DNA from: Magnolia sinica
Taxonomy: Eukaryota > Streptophyta > Magnoliopsida > Magnoliales > Magnoliaceae
NCBI RefSeq assembly: GCF_029962835.1
Contig: NC_080586.1
Location: forward strand, 65,294,001-65,358,000
Reading direction: 5' to 3'
DNA: 64,000 nt
The notes under the pieces are model-generated. The model did not search any database. It had not been told where the DNA came from and worked only from the letters and a program-made list of their open reading frames with translations. The number at the start of each line of letters is the position of its first letter. Position 1 is the first letter of the stretch. Positions 46,318 to 57,849 of this stretch are shown here, piece after piece. Made by a program: the position numbers and the translations under genes.

Positions 46318-49300
46318 TCTAGGCCAACTCATAAGCTTCATTAACTTGCAGGGAATCCTCTCTGGTCGTAGCCTATTGTCGCAGATATTCTGCAAGCTGC
46401 TTGGACTTGAAAACAAGTTGGAAGTAGCGATTTCTAATAAGATACATGCATTTTAGTGTTTGTAGAAGGTCTTCTAACTTAACATCTAATTCAGTCACTT
46501 TTGAGGCTTCTTTGATGACGTGATTGACATCGAAGATCAGTGAAGATTGACTGAAGTCGACGAGACCCCAGTCGAAAATCTCCTTTAGATAGTTATTCGT
46601 GCCATTGAGGAGAGAGGAAGAACTGAAGTTGGAAGCCATGGTTATTAAAGAAGGGAGTTAGAAAGTGTACTTAGATGTCAGTGTGAGTTCGAGATCGGGG
46701 CTCAAGACAGTTTAAATAGGCAATTATAGAGCCTGCATTCGATGCAGTTATGGTGGGCAAGGGTTGTTTTATTTTCTAAGAAAATAGGAACACATCCATT
46801 TTGACTTTTATTTCAGAGAATCATTCACAACCCCTCAATTTCCGGATTCCATGCCATTAGTTGGTTATGAAGAATAGAAAGGAAGAAAATACTAAGTAAA
46901 GGCGATCGATGATAGAAAGAGGGATCGATGGACAATTTTATTAATAATGGTCATAATACAAAAGATTGGCAATTACAAATCAAAAGAAGAAAATTGTTGG
47001 ATCGACACTTCGACCTCTTCCTGTCAACCCTTTGTTACATGCAGAGCATCTGCATGCTTGATGATCACATGACGAACTCAACCGGTAGTTGTTGTTTAAG
47101 CCTTGGTGGATGTAACCAAGTCCTTGAATGTTTTCTTTTGTTGATCACGTTTAGCGCTCTTCTCCTCAAAGTTTCTTCTTAGAGTCATCAGCTCTGCCTC
47201 TAGAGCAATGATTTGTATGCTTATTTCCTACGACTCAGCATTGGATGTCTTTAATTCCTAGTGGCTGGCCGATAGCATATTGATGATATACTTGGCCGTG
47301 GTTATTTGGGATTCTGTTGTTATGTGCTCTATCTCGAAGCGACCAATGATGGTGCCGAGCTTGTGCTTCTCTTTAATGTATCCTAAGAAATCCTTTAGAG
47401 TTGGCAATTTGGCCATAAGACTCACATCTATACAAGAAAAGGCTCGATATTGATCGATTAGCTGCGTGAACCTCCCAATCATCTCGACCAATATATTCCC
47501 AAATAATATTGAACGTACAAGGATTCAGAGTTCGTCTGTAAGACTTTCCAATTCGGTCGAGAAAGAATGGGACTCAACCACATTGATATTGTCAGCGAGA
47601 GCTTGTTGAAAGGTGGAGAGGGTGTCCTCAACTGGTAAAGAGTTTTCACTAGTTGCGGAGGAGGCTGATGCATCATTTAGGAGGATCGAAGCTGGTACAG
47701 GGATAAGAGCCGGAATAGGCAAAGGGATATCGGCCATGGGGGTCTCCTCTATTGCCTGATCGTGGACAATCACCTCAGGTATCACATCTAGTTGAAGAGC
47801 TTCTTCAATGGTTGGAGGAAGCTGTTGAACAAAAGGAGGAATAAGTTGATGAGATAATTCTCTGTTCGAGCCCTGAAGAGCGGCACGCAAGGGATGCTCA
47901 TCTTCTTCTTCATCTTCTCAATCGATAGTAGTAGGTGGCATAGGAGGAAGGTCAACCATGTATTCAGACTCCACGACAAGAGTTGTAACTTTGGGAGAAG
48001 CATGAGAAAGAAGAGCTTTGGTGTTGATTGTGCCCTTAGAGTCGACAGTCTGCACATCGGGAAACTCAGGAGTGTCGGTTGCTGGTTGGCGTTGTTATAG
48101 TGGTTGCACCATAATGATCTGTTTTTCTACGGCCGATAGCTCTCGAGGAACTGGAAATGAAGACAGAGTTAGCAAAAAATAAGATAAAAGACTCAAGGCA
48201 ATTATATAGGTAAACATAACTTCCACCATTATCAGAACGGACTGTGTAGGTGACAAATCATTTATCCACAGTATGAGGACTTTTTTATAATGATCGCCAT
48301 TTCTTGAATAGAAGTGGGGAATGGTGGCAGATTAGGATGATAAGGAGTAAGAAATTTTTTATCGAACGGAAGATCAGGATTGTTTAATCTTTCATATCAT
48401 GTCACCATTTATTCTAGCATTTATTATAATGAGCTTCTTGGTGACGTTTCAGGCCTTCCTCAATTTCTTTAGAATAGTCTTTAACGAGATTCATGGCCAA
48501 TATTTAGTTTTGAAGTATTTTCAAATGAAGACAACCTCGGCCATGGAAGTACCTAATTGTTGTCGTCCCCTGGATGAGGTCGACAACGGTTGATTCGATA
48601 TGGTAGACTGGGGAGGCGGGACAAAGTGCTTGAAGATTAAAGTGAGAGATTTACGAGGCAGACTGAGAAGAGTTCTTAAGTCGAGGATCGTCTTTAAAGC
48701 TGATGGAGGCGGTCAAGCTAGTGGAGATGTTAGGGAGATAGGTGCCTTCACCGTAGCTTTTTGGCGCTTGGGTTAAGGAGATGTCTCAATTGGTAAAGTT
48801 TGAGCATAAGAGATAGTGGCCTATTTATTTTTCGACTTATTTGATTTTCAACTCGAAGTTGTGGCCGATTAGGGTGCTGCTCTTTTCTTTCCTTAAAACT
48901 TTATAGTAGAAAAGAGTGGGTTATAATAGCTTGAGGAGATTTATTAATCAATTTTTTATGATAACTCTCCCACCAACTGGTAAAGGTGTCCATTACTTAA
49001 GGTTGGTTCAGGAAAAATGGAAGATCGAGAGTAAGATTGGTTGGGTGAAAAGTGGAATTGAGAGAGTGATAGAGATCAATTCGATCGGTGATCGGCCGAG
49101 TGAAAGAAGGTTGGTTACAGTTCATCTGAATGAATGGACAAGGGATGCACTAGACCAGACCAAACTGACGGGCAAGCAGGTTTGGGCAGTACTAGTCGAT
49201 TCCATGCAGATGAGATAACTCTCCCTCGCACGATGGATCTGAGAAACCTCCTGATCATCTTCATTCTCATAGTGACCAGTGAACTGGGGCCAAATTCTCT

Positions 49301-50058
49301 ATTATTAAAAGGAGTAAACGATCGACTCCACTTATGTCTTTCAAAGAAAAGAATAATAAGTCCATATAGACGGAAAATGTATGGTTCTTTTGGGGAGAAT
49401 TAATGACGTGTTCACCATAAACGGCATTGAAATGTGGGGAAGCATTTATAAGGGAAGAATGAAAGTATTCGTAGATCCACATCTGAACAAGCTATAGTGG
49501 TCCTCCTCTAAGATATAAACATTTGATGGTGATTTTGAAGATGCCTTTGTACAAGTGGCTGACTACAAAAGGCGTCAGAGTAAGTTTCATACCATGTGCG
49601 AGCACCTCGGCCAGTTAAACGTACTCGTTTGTGATCTGTAGAGCATTCATGCAAAGTAGATGTCAATAAATCCAAAGAAATAAGAAAGTCGTATGTTCTT
49701 CATAATCAACCTGGCCTTCGCATTTACGGTATGTCTGTATGAAGTGGGAATAGGCCTTGTCGGCCTTATTGGTGATGCTTTTAAGTTTTTTCTGGGGGAA
49801 ACTAGGGAAGACGGCCTCGTCGAAGGGAAGGAGTTGGGTCAGAGCTACAATGTCCAAGATCGTTGGACTCATATGGCCGCATCCAAAGATGAATGTCTTG
49901 GTGGATGGGCTCCAAAATGTTAAAGTTGTTGTTAGAAGGGCATGATTTGATGGATAGTCGTGGATAGAGAGTTTTATACACTTGTAAATGTCAGAATTCC
50001 TACATGTCGCCTCATATTGAGATGAGACGCGGGCAAACCAGGCATCCAATTTTGGCAA
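46318..50058 (-). pseudogene. Gypsy antisense ORF with plant mobile domain, 5' part
   Basis: The minus-strand frame starts at 50058 with MPKLDAWFARVSSQYEATC and shows a plant mobile domain: 'TTTLTFWSPSTKTFIFGCGH', 'MSPTILDIVALTQLLPFDE', and later 'EEHTTFLFLWIY', which resembles the conserved H-x-x-FL-x-x-W segment. The frame is broken by stops around 48000-49660. Further pieces are a Pro/Ala/Glu-rich linker (47890-47525, 'MADIPLPIPALIPVPASILL') and coiled-coil-like parts (47491-47258 and 46639-46373). At 46318 it is interrupted by the CACTA element and continues at 33083. PMD proteins occur both as host genes (MAIN/MAIL) and inside transposons. The position, antisense to pol and next to an LTR, favours a transposon-borne copy. 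Confidence 0.7.
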
Positions 50059-50383
50059 TGGTCTCAGCCAGGATTAAGGAATCTTTAGAGCATTGGAGGG
50101 TTTGGGGATCGATTCGGACTAAATCAGCAAAGTCTTACCTTGACACATGGGAAATGAAGGATCCATCATGCTACCTAACTTCATTAGCATCGACCATAGG
50201 AAAGAATGTTGGACCCATACAATAATAGTTTTCGATGAGCGATTTGAAGACTATATTGTTGGAATATTTTTCAAAAAGGTCATATATTACAGTAACCAAG
50301 TCATCTGGATGAAAAGATGGGGAAGAAGATGATGAGGCAACCATTTTTAGAGTACAAGAATGAGAGATGAATCTGAATATTCC

Positions 50384-50397
50384 GAGGAAGAAAGAAG
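50384..50397 (+). promoter_or_regulatory. Candidate polypurine tract of the gypsy element
   Basis: The run gaggaagaaagaag lies immediately before TGTGGGAAGC, the proposed start of the LTR. Fourteen purines followed by TG is the normal junction for plus-strand priming in LTR elements. Confidence 0.55.
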
Positions 50398-51250
50398 TGT
50401 GGGAAGCAAGAATGACGAAACGACGCTTATATTAGTTGAAGCAATGGAGCATTTATTAGGGCAACATTAAAATTTCACTTTATAAGATGTAGATACACGT
50501 GTTGCAATGGTTTAACTCATATTTCGAAAAAGAGTGGTTGTGGCTGATGTGTAGGATTGTCTCGGCTAGACATTGCCACGTGTACGGAAGGATTATTGCA
50601 TTAATGAGGGGTCCTCACATGTCGCTTTCAACTTTTTCAAAGGCGGAGCAACATCTGGGGGGGATGTTCATCCCCATTGTTGCTAATTCCTGTGAAAACC
50701 AATTAGAGCGAGTTACGTACAATTTGAAGGGATTTGCATGGTGTATTTGGAGATATGCGGGGGGTATACGAAGAAGATTATATGATAGTACAAATGGAGC
50801 ATATCAAGTTATGCCACGATATTGCCTAAGCTGATTATAGAAGAGTAATCGTGTAGAAGCAGTTACAGGACAGGTGGCAAAAGCAAGAGTAAAGAAGGCC
50901 AAGTGGTTATAGTAATTGTCGGAACGTAGGAATGATTTAGATGGCTAGGGTAAAGCTATAAAAAGTAGAGGAATTCAACAAAGAAAATTGTCTTATACCA
51001 ACCCAATCAAACCCACACATTATCTTTTAATTATCTTTTCAATTACCAGTCAATTACATTCCTTAGTGTAATCACTCTACTTCTTTGCCAAGTAAATTAT
51101 ATTTCCTAGTGTAATCCTTTAATTTTTGTCTGCTGCTTACATTCCATAGTGTAATCCGTAGCATTAATCAAGCATCTGGTAATCTTAGCTATAATTTGGG
51201 TATACGCTCATATGTTGGATTCAGTTTATCTTCTAGGAAAGTATTTCACA
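50398..51250 (+). repeat. Candidate 3' LTR of the gypsy element
   Basis: Begins TGTGGGAAG and ends TATTTCACA, giving a TG..CA unit with short inverted ends. A TATA box (gctataaaaagtag) lies near 50954. Downstream, the word attcc(t/a)tagtgtaatc, with slight variation, occurs three times (near 51057, 51103 and 51141). There is no second LTR in the window for comparison, so both borders are inferred. Confidence 0.45.
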
Positions 51251-51353
51251 CTCGTTCTCCACAACCGACTGTAAGAATCCCTTTCTTATTTTTCTTTTAT
51301 ATGTACTGAAAAATCCTTTTGTATGGAAGGCAAATGTGTAATCCACCATAAGA

Positions 51354-51979
51354 TGTTGTCAGAAGATGTCTTAAATCTTTTGTCCGTGATGCTCCACCGG
51401 TCGAGGGATTGACTCGACCAGTCGAAGGTCCCTTCGACTGGTCGAAGCCCGTTCGACTCGAAGTCTAGCAACGATGTATTTAGAGTTCTGAGGTGCTTGA
51501 CCAGTCGAGGGACTGGCTCGACTAGTCGAAGGTCCCTTCGATTGGTCAAAGCCCTCATTCGACTAGTCGAGGGTAGTCGAGGGTTACGTAGACGGTGCAC
51601 GGTTTGTGCGCGGACTGCGTAAATTTGAAGTGGTTCCTAGGGGTATGCGTAAGTGAGAGTTCCCCATCTATAAATAGGAGTCCATAGGACCATTCTCAGG
51701 CATTCTAAGGCTTCCTAAAGGTATTCCAAGGGTTTCTAAAAGGGTTCTAGGGTTATCAAAGGGTGTAGCAAGGGTGAGATTCGAGGTTGTTCGAATTGGG
51801 TAAGTCCTCTCTCTTTGTAATTTCTATTTTCATAGTGGATTCATGTCGCTTTCTGCCGTGGTTTTTTCTCAAAAGGATTTTGCACGTTAAATCTTTGTGT
51901 TCTTTTATGATTGCTTGGTGCTCTTGGATTGCTATCCTAGATCCAAATCTGTGTGATTCCGTAGCTCAAATCCCTAACA
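51354..51979 (+). repeat. Copia-like solo LTR with TCGAC palindromes
   Basis: The proposed unit starts TGTTGTCAG and ends CCCTAACA. It contains a TATA-like ctataaataggag near 51669 and a U5-like part, with 'tgccgtggttttttctc' followed by 'gcacgttaaatctttgtgtt', a wording typical of plant Ty1/copia LTR ends. Two 104-bp-spaced copies (near 51401 and 51505) of 'tcgaggga..ctcgac' followed by the palindrome tcgaaggtcccttcga occupy the 5' part. No internal coding region follows. The borders are uncertain. Confidence 0.5.
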
Positions 51980-52809
51980 GAGGACGAACCCTACCTTGTG
52001 AATATCGCCCAATCTTATTTATTCATTAAGTGTGGCTGAATAGGCGACTGATTTCATCCGATCTCGGTCGTATACTAAGTATCTACCTATCTCATCGCCT
52101 AGGGTCATATTTGTTTAGTTTGAATTGAGCCGCAAATTCAATTATGACACGCACGCAATTACCACATGATCAAATTGCTGAAAACAATGAGCAACACTTT
52201 CATGGACCTAATGTATTGTTTATTAGCCATCCAACCGACTGGTAAGGTCCTACAGCCTTTCATGCACGGAAAAACAATTGTCATCTTAATTGAGAAATTT
52301 CTATACACTCGAGGCTACCTGTGACAAGTGGCCCAATCAAATCTTAACACGTCAGAGCCTCGGTGGGACGTGGCTCAATCAAATTCCAATCCAACATAGT
52401 GGGGAGCTAAGGTCCTACTCTCCAGCATCTGCTGGACATTTGGATAGGATCTGAACGTCAAGCCATTCAGCTCATCAAGTGCACCATGCGGGTCCACTTG
52501 ATGAGTGGATAGACGTGTTATGCATGCAGCGTGAAATTAAAGTGGGGTGTGCTGCATGCATGATGAACAGCAATTCACATGAGGTTTGGTAGAGTATAGC
52601 TCGTCGTATTGGTGTATGGTGAGTCTACAGCCGTTGGATCTAGGGTCATGTTCTGTGACCCATACTTTTTATCTAACGCACCAAATGGTGAACGAGGGAT
52701 AACCGACGATGTAATTCTCGCATTGATATGCCATCCCACTCTTCCACCTTGGTATCCTTGCAATGTAAATGATATGCCCTGAAAATCAAGTACCATTAGG
52801 TGGGTCCCA
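51980..52809. other. Gene-free stretch
   Basis: No open frame with protein-like composition. Short words shared with the dispersed repeats of the window occur, but no element can be bounded. Confidence 0.5.
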
Positions 52810-53240
52810 TATGAGTAACTCAGTATGCTAAAATTTTTTAAGGCCCACTGTGGTGGTATGTGTCTTACCCACACCGTCCATGCATTTTATCAGATCATTT
52901 TAGTGCATGAGCTCAAAATTGACGCATATCCAAAGATCAAGTGGATCACACCACCAAAAACAGTAAGGATATTAATATCTAAGGCCCTCGATGATGTTTA
53001 TTTGTCATCCTAGCTGTTTATAAGTTTACACAAACATGGATGAAGGTAAAAACAAATATCATCTTGATCCAAAACTTTGGTAGCCTTCATGAAGTTTCAA
53101 TAGTAAGTGTTCAATTCACAATGTTTTATGTGGTGTGGTCCAATTAAACATAGGATATGCTTCAATATTAGGCTCATGCCTTAAACTTATATGGTAAACC
53201 AGATGGACAGTGTGGATAAGACACATACATCATGATGGCC
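52810..53240. mobile_element. Family D-like MITE
   Basis: The left end has 'gtaactcagtatgctaaaat' and the right side 'gtggataagacacatacatc' then 'atgatggcccc'. The inner order is the family D plan with 'gatcattttagtgcatgagc' and 'tatcatcttgatccaaaact'. The right terminus is replaced by a family E fragment that starts at about 53242. The D-type end word recurs beyond it near 53578. Confidence 0.55.
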
Positions 53241-53241
53241 C

Positions 53242-53576
53242 CTATCGACCCCACCATAGAAAGCAATGGGGATCGAATACTTACCATTGAAAACTTCTTT
53301 GGGGCCACATAAGTTTTGGGTCAACCTCATTTTTATGCCCATGTCATAAAATGAGGTTACAAAAATGAACGATTTAGATATAACACGTGTGTTATTCTCA
53401 CTAATTTCAAATGATAGTAGGTATATCCATTCAATGTACCCCCATATTACCAACAAAGCATAACATTAATCTTATCCCATGGCAATAGGGGACAATCCCG
53501 CCCATGGGTAATAATTATGTTTTTGAATCCCATCCCACCTAATCTCTTCTAATCCCACCGCCCAAACACGCCATTA
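53242..53576. mobile_element. Truncated Tourist-like MITE (family E)
   Basis: Only the right part of the family E sequence is present, from 'cgaccccaccatagaaagca' to 'accgcccaaacacgcc'. The left terminus is absent. It occupies the same kind of position, inside a family D copy, as 28965-29484. Confidence 0.65.
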
Positions 53577-53884
53577 GTATGCTTAGGTTACTTAGTACCA
53601 ATATGCTTAGGAGGTTACACCCATGTCCATAGCTCAAGTGGCATACTCAATGAAAGATACCTCCTTTCAACACTAAGGTCTTGGTATCCCCAGTGTGGGT
53701 GGCTAATAGTGAAGTGAGAAGTGACAATGGGTGTACTAACAATGTAATAATAAAAAAAAAAATAATTCCACTTAGGACGTTATTGGGTGAGTGTTCATTA
53801 TTTACCATGGTGTGGCCCACATGATAGCTGAATCTACCTGATTTTTAGGGCATCCAATTTTTATGATGAGACCACCTTACTAGA
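53577..53884. other. Gene-free stretch
   Basis: It includes the likely right-hand remains of the family D element (53578-53620) and otherwise no recognisable feature. Confidence 0.45.
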
Positions 53885-54330
53885 TTGGTTAGATGTTATA
53901 CAAATGACGAGACCTAGGCATAGAGTCCAGTCAGACTGAATTAAGGTTGACCCGACTCAACCTGGTTTTGAAGTAGACCTAACCCGAACTCAACCCGACA
54001 TGGTACCGAGTCCAACATGCTTGACCCGTTTCGAGTGTAGGTTTGGCCTATACTAATTTGGACCGATTTTGATCCGGTCACAAGTACCAAGTCAAATCAA
54101 GTCCGCACCGAGAGTCAGGTTGGGTGGAGTGGGTATCAGCGGGATGAAATGATAACTCAGAACCTAGATACACCTACCAAAATTGAAATTCGGTTCAAAT
54201 TGAGTTGAGTTACTGGATGACTCGATCTCAACAAATTGAGTCTGATAGTCGAATGAAGTCGAGTTACTGGGTGACTTGAACTGGACAAGTTGAGCCTTAC
54301 GGTCGAGTCGTCTGTGCCCCGCTCTACAAA
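53885..54330. repeat. hAT-like or related repeat rich in GACCCGA/CTCGA words
   Basis: The stretch is dense in 'gacccgactcaacc', 'cgagtc' and 'gactcgatct' words, of the same style as the hAT-like insertion at 27368-28006. Possible ends are 'gacctaggcatagagtc' and inverted 'gtagagcggggcacagac'. These are only loosely alike and no target duplication was confirmed. Confidence 0.4.
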
Positions 54331-55015
54331 TAACAGTGGTCCTCACACAACTAGTTGGACTACAACTAGTGTTGTAGTATTTATCTTTTAATACTTCCAT
54401 AATCAATTTCTTTTCTTTTCAATATGAACTGTCTTTCTAGCCATTGATTATTCATTATCAGAGATCTCGGATCCAGCAACCTTCATCTGTTTATCTTTGT
54501 CAAATCAACGGTTTGGATTACCAAATATAACCACAGATAACCCCGACGTACCACAGAGCAATGCATCTGGATGCATTTCATTAATCTTACTCTCATATTT
54601 GCGGTACACCAAGAGAAGTTGCTCGAATACAGCCCCAAGTGTTACAACTTACAATATGATAGGTTGGGCTTTTGCCACTGGAATTGGATTCTTTTAAATA
54701 ATTCAAACCATGAATGTGATGGGCTTATCTTGGCCGGAGAATTGTCCAAAGAATATTCAGATTGAATAATTCAAACCTTTGATTATGGAAAGGTTATGAT
54801 AACCGTACGTTTTCAATATAAAAGTGCCGAAATTTTAAAGGGTTGATATGATATAATTTGAAAATTTTTTCCGTTATCTATAATCATATAAAATATTTTG
54901 ACCGTGTAAACGGTTTGGATCATTGGAATATAACCCATATTCAAAGGATAAAGTCCCAACGTATCATGTTTTTATACGTTCGGATGTATTGAAACAAACC
55001 TCTATGTCTTTGCCC
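54331..55015. other. Gene-free stretch
   Basis: AT-rich and non-coding. The words 'tacgttcggatgtattg' and 'gcatctggatgcat' echo sequence near 2930-2970, so this may be a distant copy of the same unnamed repeat. Confidence 0.4.
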
Positions 55016-55470
55016 GGGTCAGTGGCATCCACGGAGCTTTAGGGGTCCAAAGATTTCCGTAACAAATCCACTCCGTCCATATGTTTTAAAAGACGACAAT
55101 GGGATAAGAAACTAAAAATCAGGAAGATCCAAAACTCATGTGGGCCATACCACACAAATCGGTGGAGATTAAATGCGTGGGGGTTACATAAGTTTTGTAT
55201 CAGGATGATATTTGTTCATAAGGTTTATCTGAGTGGTAATAACCCTATGAACGGTTTGGATGGCACATAAACATCATGTTCAGCTCCAGGAATATTTCAA
55301 CGGTGGACGTGTCTGTTCCTACCTTTTCTTTTAGTGTAGCCCACCGGAGTTTTGGATCTATCTGATTTTTGAATTTCAGTACCATTGTGTTCTATGAAAA
55401 CATATGGACGGAGTGGATTTTTCACGGACATCTCTGTGGACCCCACACAACCCCACGCAATCCGTTTTCT
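55016..55470. mobile_element. Diverged MITE of the 25070-type
   Basis: Left 'ggggtccaaagatttccg' then 'aacaaatccactccgtcc' is mirrored by right 'gacggagtggatttttcacg' then 'ggaccccacac'. The centre has 'tgatatttgttcataaggtt' and 'cacataaacatcatg'. It follows the same order as 25070-25522. Borders are approximate. Confidence 0.5.
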
Positions 55471-56465
55471 CCCCGGAGATGTGCAACCGCGAGTAGAATT
55501 CTGACATATTGCACGAGTATCATTGACATCCACATTGCAATCTGCGATGCTGCTAAACTGCACTTTTAAAAGGTGCACTCTCTTCACAAGTGGAAGAGAT
55601 GCTAAATATATTTGAGATCACATCCGTTCATCATGCGATCCAAGAATAGAAAAGTCCATATCTAACAAATCAAGCTAATAAATATACCAGATAGAGCATA
55701 CATTTAAAAAATAGATCAACGGTTAAGAAAAACTACCCAATTGTTCAAATTCAATGTACATCTGTCCCCCACCAGATGCTCATGCTTACCTGATTATAGG
55801 TGAGGAGAATCTAAATGGCTAGGATCGCTGGATGAGCATGTCTAATCTTACGCACGTGTCACATTGTCACGTGCGAGGCGAGTGAACTTTTTGTGAAAAT
55901 CACACCGACGAATAGTATTTGGAAGCGGTCCTACATTATGCAACTTGAATCCACGCAGTGGTCCGTATTCCCATCTCGAAGTGGAAAGTGGGTTCCTGTT
56001 CTCGGTGAAATCTTTGATAATCTGGAGAGTGTGATAGTTGATATTCAGGCGCTAAGAAGTTTATCCAAGTAGCACACGAATCAGTCAAATCAAACTGTCC
56101 AAATCATGACCCACAACATAGATGGTACATGAACGGAAAATCATAATGATTTTGATTGTCTAGCCGTCTGATTGGTGGACGTTTAATGGATCAAATTGTC
56201 TGAATTTAGCAAACAAGTATATGATAATCAGAGGTTAGGATTATTCAACCAATCAAAATTTTAAATCATGAACTATTTGCAGTGGGTCCCACAATTTGGG
56301 CGGTTTAATTTTAGTTAATCCTGCTATATGTGTAACTTCTAAGTGCCTGTTCATCAACCATCATACTCTACCAGAGTATCAATTAACTCACCCTTTGTTT
56401 CAATATCCGCCCCGCCTTTTCTTTCACGCAAATTGCGAGCATCTTACGCTCGCGGATTGGGTACG
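55471..56465. repeat. Dispersed repeat (family G), no gene
   Basis: A sequence around 56015-56120 ('tggagagtgtgatagttgat', then 'gcacacga', then 'tcaaactgtcc') recurs in diverged form near 15510-15600, 19535-19620 and 29735-29830. This suggests a dispersed family of at least a few hundred base pairs. No ends were recognised and no coding frame is present. Confidence 0.4.
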
Positions 56466-56925
56466 GAGGGCTGTGGCGCACTGAGTAAACTTTGTGGGGC
56501 CCACTTTGATGTATGTATCTTATCCATTCCATTCAGCTTCTTTATCAGATCATTTTTAGGGTATATCTAAGAATTGAAGCATATCCAAAGCTCAAGTGGA
56601 CTACAACACAGAAAACAGTGGGAATTGAATGCCTGCTGTTGAAAAATTCTTGAGAGCGATAGAAGTTTTGGATCAAGACAATATTTGTGTTTTCCCTTCT
56701 TCCACGTATGTGTGACCTTATCAACGGGTTGGATGACACTGCAGGCCGTAGAAAGTTTTCAACGGTGGACATCATTATCACCATTGTTTCCACCACACCT
56801 TTGGATATGCATCACTTTTGTTCTCATACCTTGAAAATGAGATGATAATACGGATGGACGGTGTGGATAAGACACATACAACTTGATGGGCCTCACGGAG
56901 TTAAGTCACTACGTTACTCTGTACA
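56466..56925. mobile_element. Family D MITE
   Basis: The left arm 'gcgcactgagtaaactttgt' then 'ggggcccactttgatgtatg' is mirrored by 'cacatacaacttgatgggcc' then 'tcacggagttaag'. The interior follows the family D plan with a 'gatcaagacaatatttgtgt' block. Confidence 0.65.
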
Positions 56926-56949
56926 TCATCAGCGCTTGCATCTAACGGA

Positions 56950-57225
56950 AACGGATTGCTTACTGAGTATACTGGACCCACTGGAATGTATGTGTCTTAT
57001 CCACGCCGTCCATCTGTTTTTAAATATCGTTTTAGTGGATGTTAGAAAAACTGAAGCATATAAAAACCTAAGTGGATCTCAACCACATGAAATAATGGGG
57101 ATAATGACATCCACCGTTGAAACATTCTCGTGGACCACAGTGATGTTTAGTTGTCATCCAACCTGTTAATAAGTCACATATATCACGGTTGGCGCTATAG
57201 AGTTTACTCAACACGCAATCAGCTT
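56950..57225. mobile_element. Deleted family D MITE copy
   Basis: The left end 'aacggattgcttactgagta' and right end 'gagtttactcaacacgcaat' are both present. The interior is about half the normal length and jumps from the first half directly to the right arm near 57180. It is an internal deletion derivative. Confidence 0.6.
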
Positions 57226-57849
57226 CCTCATCTAACCATTTGAGAGTACGGATAAGCTGTGAAGCTCACCAGATAAACTGCCTAGATCTCTTACACGTGT
57301 CGGAGACTAGTTGCGTGCAGCGCTTCAGTTATTGGATGTTGCGATTTTGGTAACTCATATGGGATAATCCATCTATCCGGGCATCCTATCTAAAGAATCA
57401 AGGTCCTCATTAAGGTTTTTGGTCCAAACAGTTCCGTACTGTAGCGTGGTCCCAGCTGGAGTTCATATATATCAAACTCAAGTTTTTGTAGCCTTTAAAT
57501 TACTATAAAATAAAAAATGAAAAATTATAGAGGATGAAAATACCCGTTTGTCACAGTTGACCCCCTCGTACAGTAGGCTCTCAACTAGGAAGGAAAAAAG
57601 GGCTTTGAAAGGGGAATTTTTGTCCCTCGAAAAGAAAGAGAAGGCTTATTCCTTGGTCGTTTTGATCTGTTCGTGTGATTCAGAGCTTCCTGGGTCATCG
57701 AAAGCCGTTGATTTCGTCTTCATTTGAAACCATTGTATCCACCACCAACACTAGATCCTGAGGTGTGAGAAGAGACTCATATGCTTCCATGGGTGCTTTT
57801 TTTTTTTTTAAAAGGGACTTCATGCTGCGATTGAAAGAGTGTTATATTT
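57226..57849. other. Gene-free stretch
   Basis: No supported coding frame. A T-run followed by 'aaaaggg' lies near 57799-57815. Nothing further is recognised. Confidence 0.45.

Larger units (their letters stand above)
30035..51250 (+). mobile_element. Truncated Ty3/gypsy (Tat-like) retrotransposon, split by a CACTA element
   Basis: Layout on the plus strand: 3' half of pol (RNase H end plus integrase, 30035-31234), then a long antisense reading frame with a plant mobile domain (50058 down to about 31390), then a polypurine tract and one LTR (50398-51250). The 5' LTR, gag, protease and reverse transcriptase are missing. An extra antisense frame between pol and the 3' LTR is a known feature of Tat-clade elements such as maize Grande. 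Without the CACTA insertion (33084-46317) the remnant is about 8 kb. The clade call rests on pol wording and layout, with no alignment. Confidence 0.7.

Noticed and set aside
46928..47182. Plus-strand 84-codon frame in the antisense-ORF region.
   Set aside because: It lies opposite the coiled-coil-like part of the gypsy antisense reading frame and shows no domain of its own.
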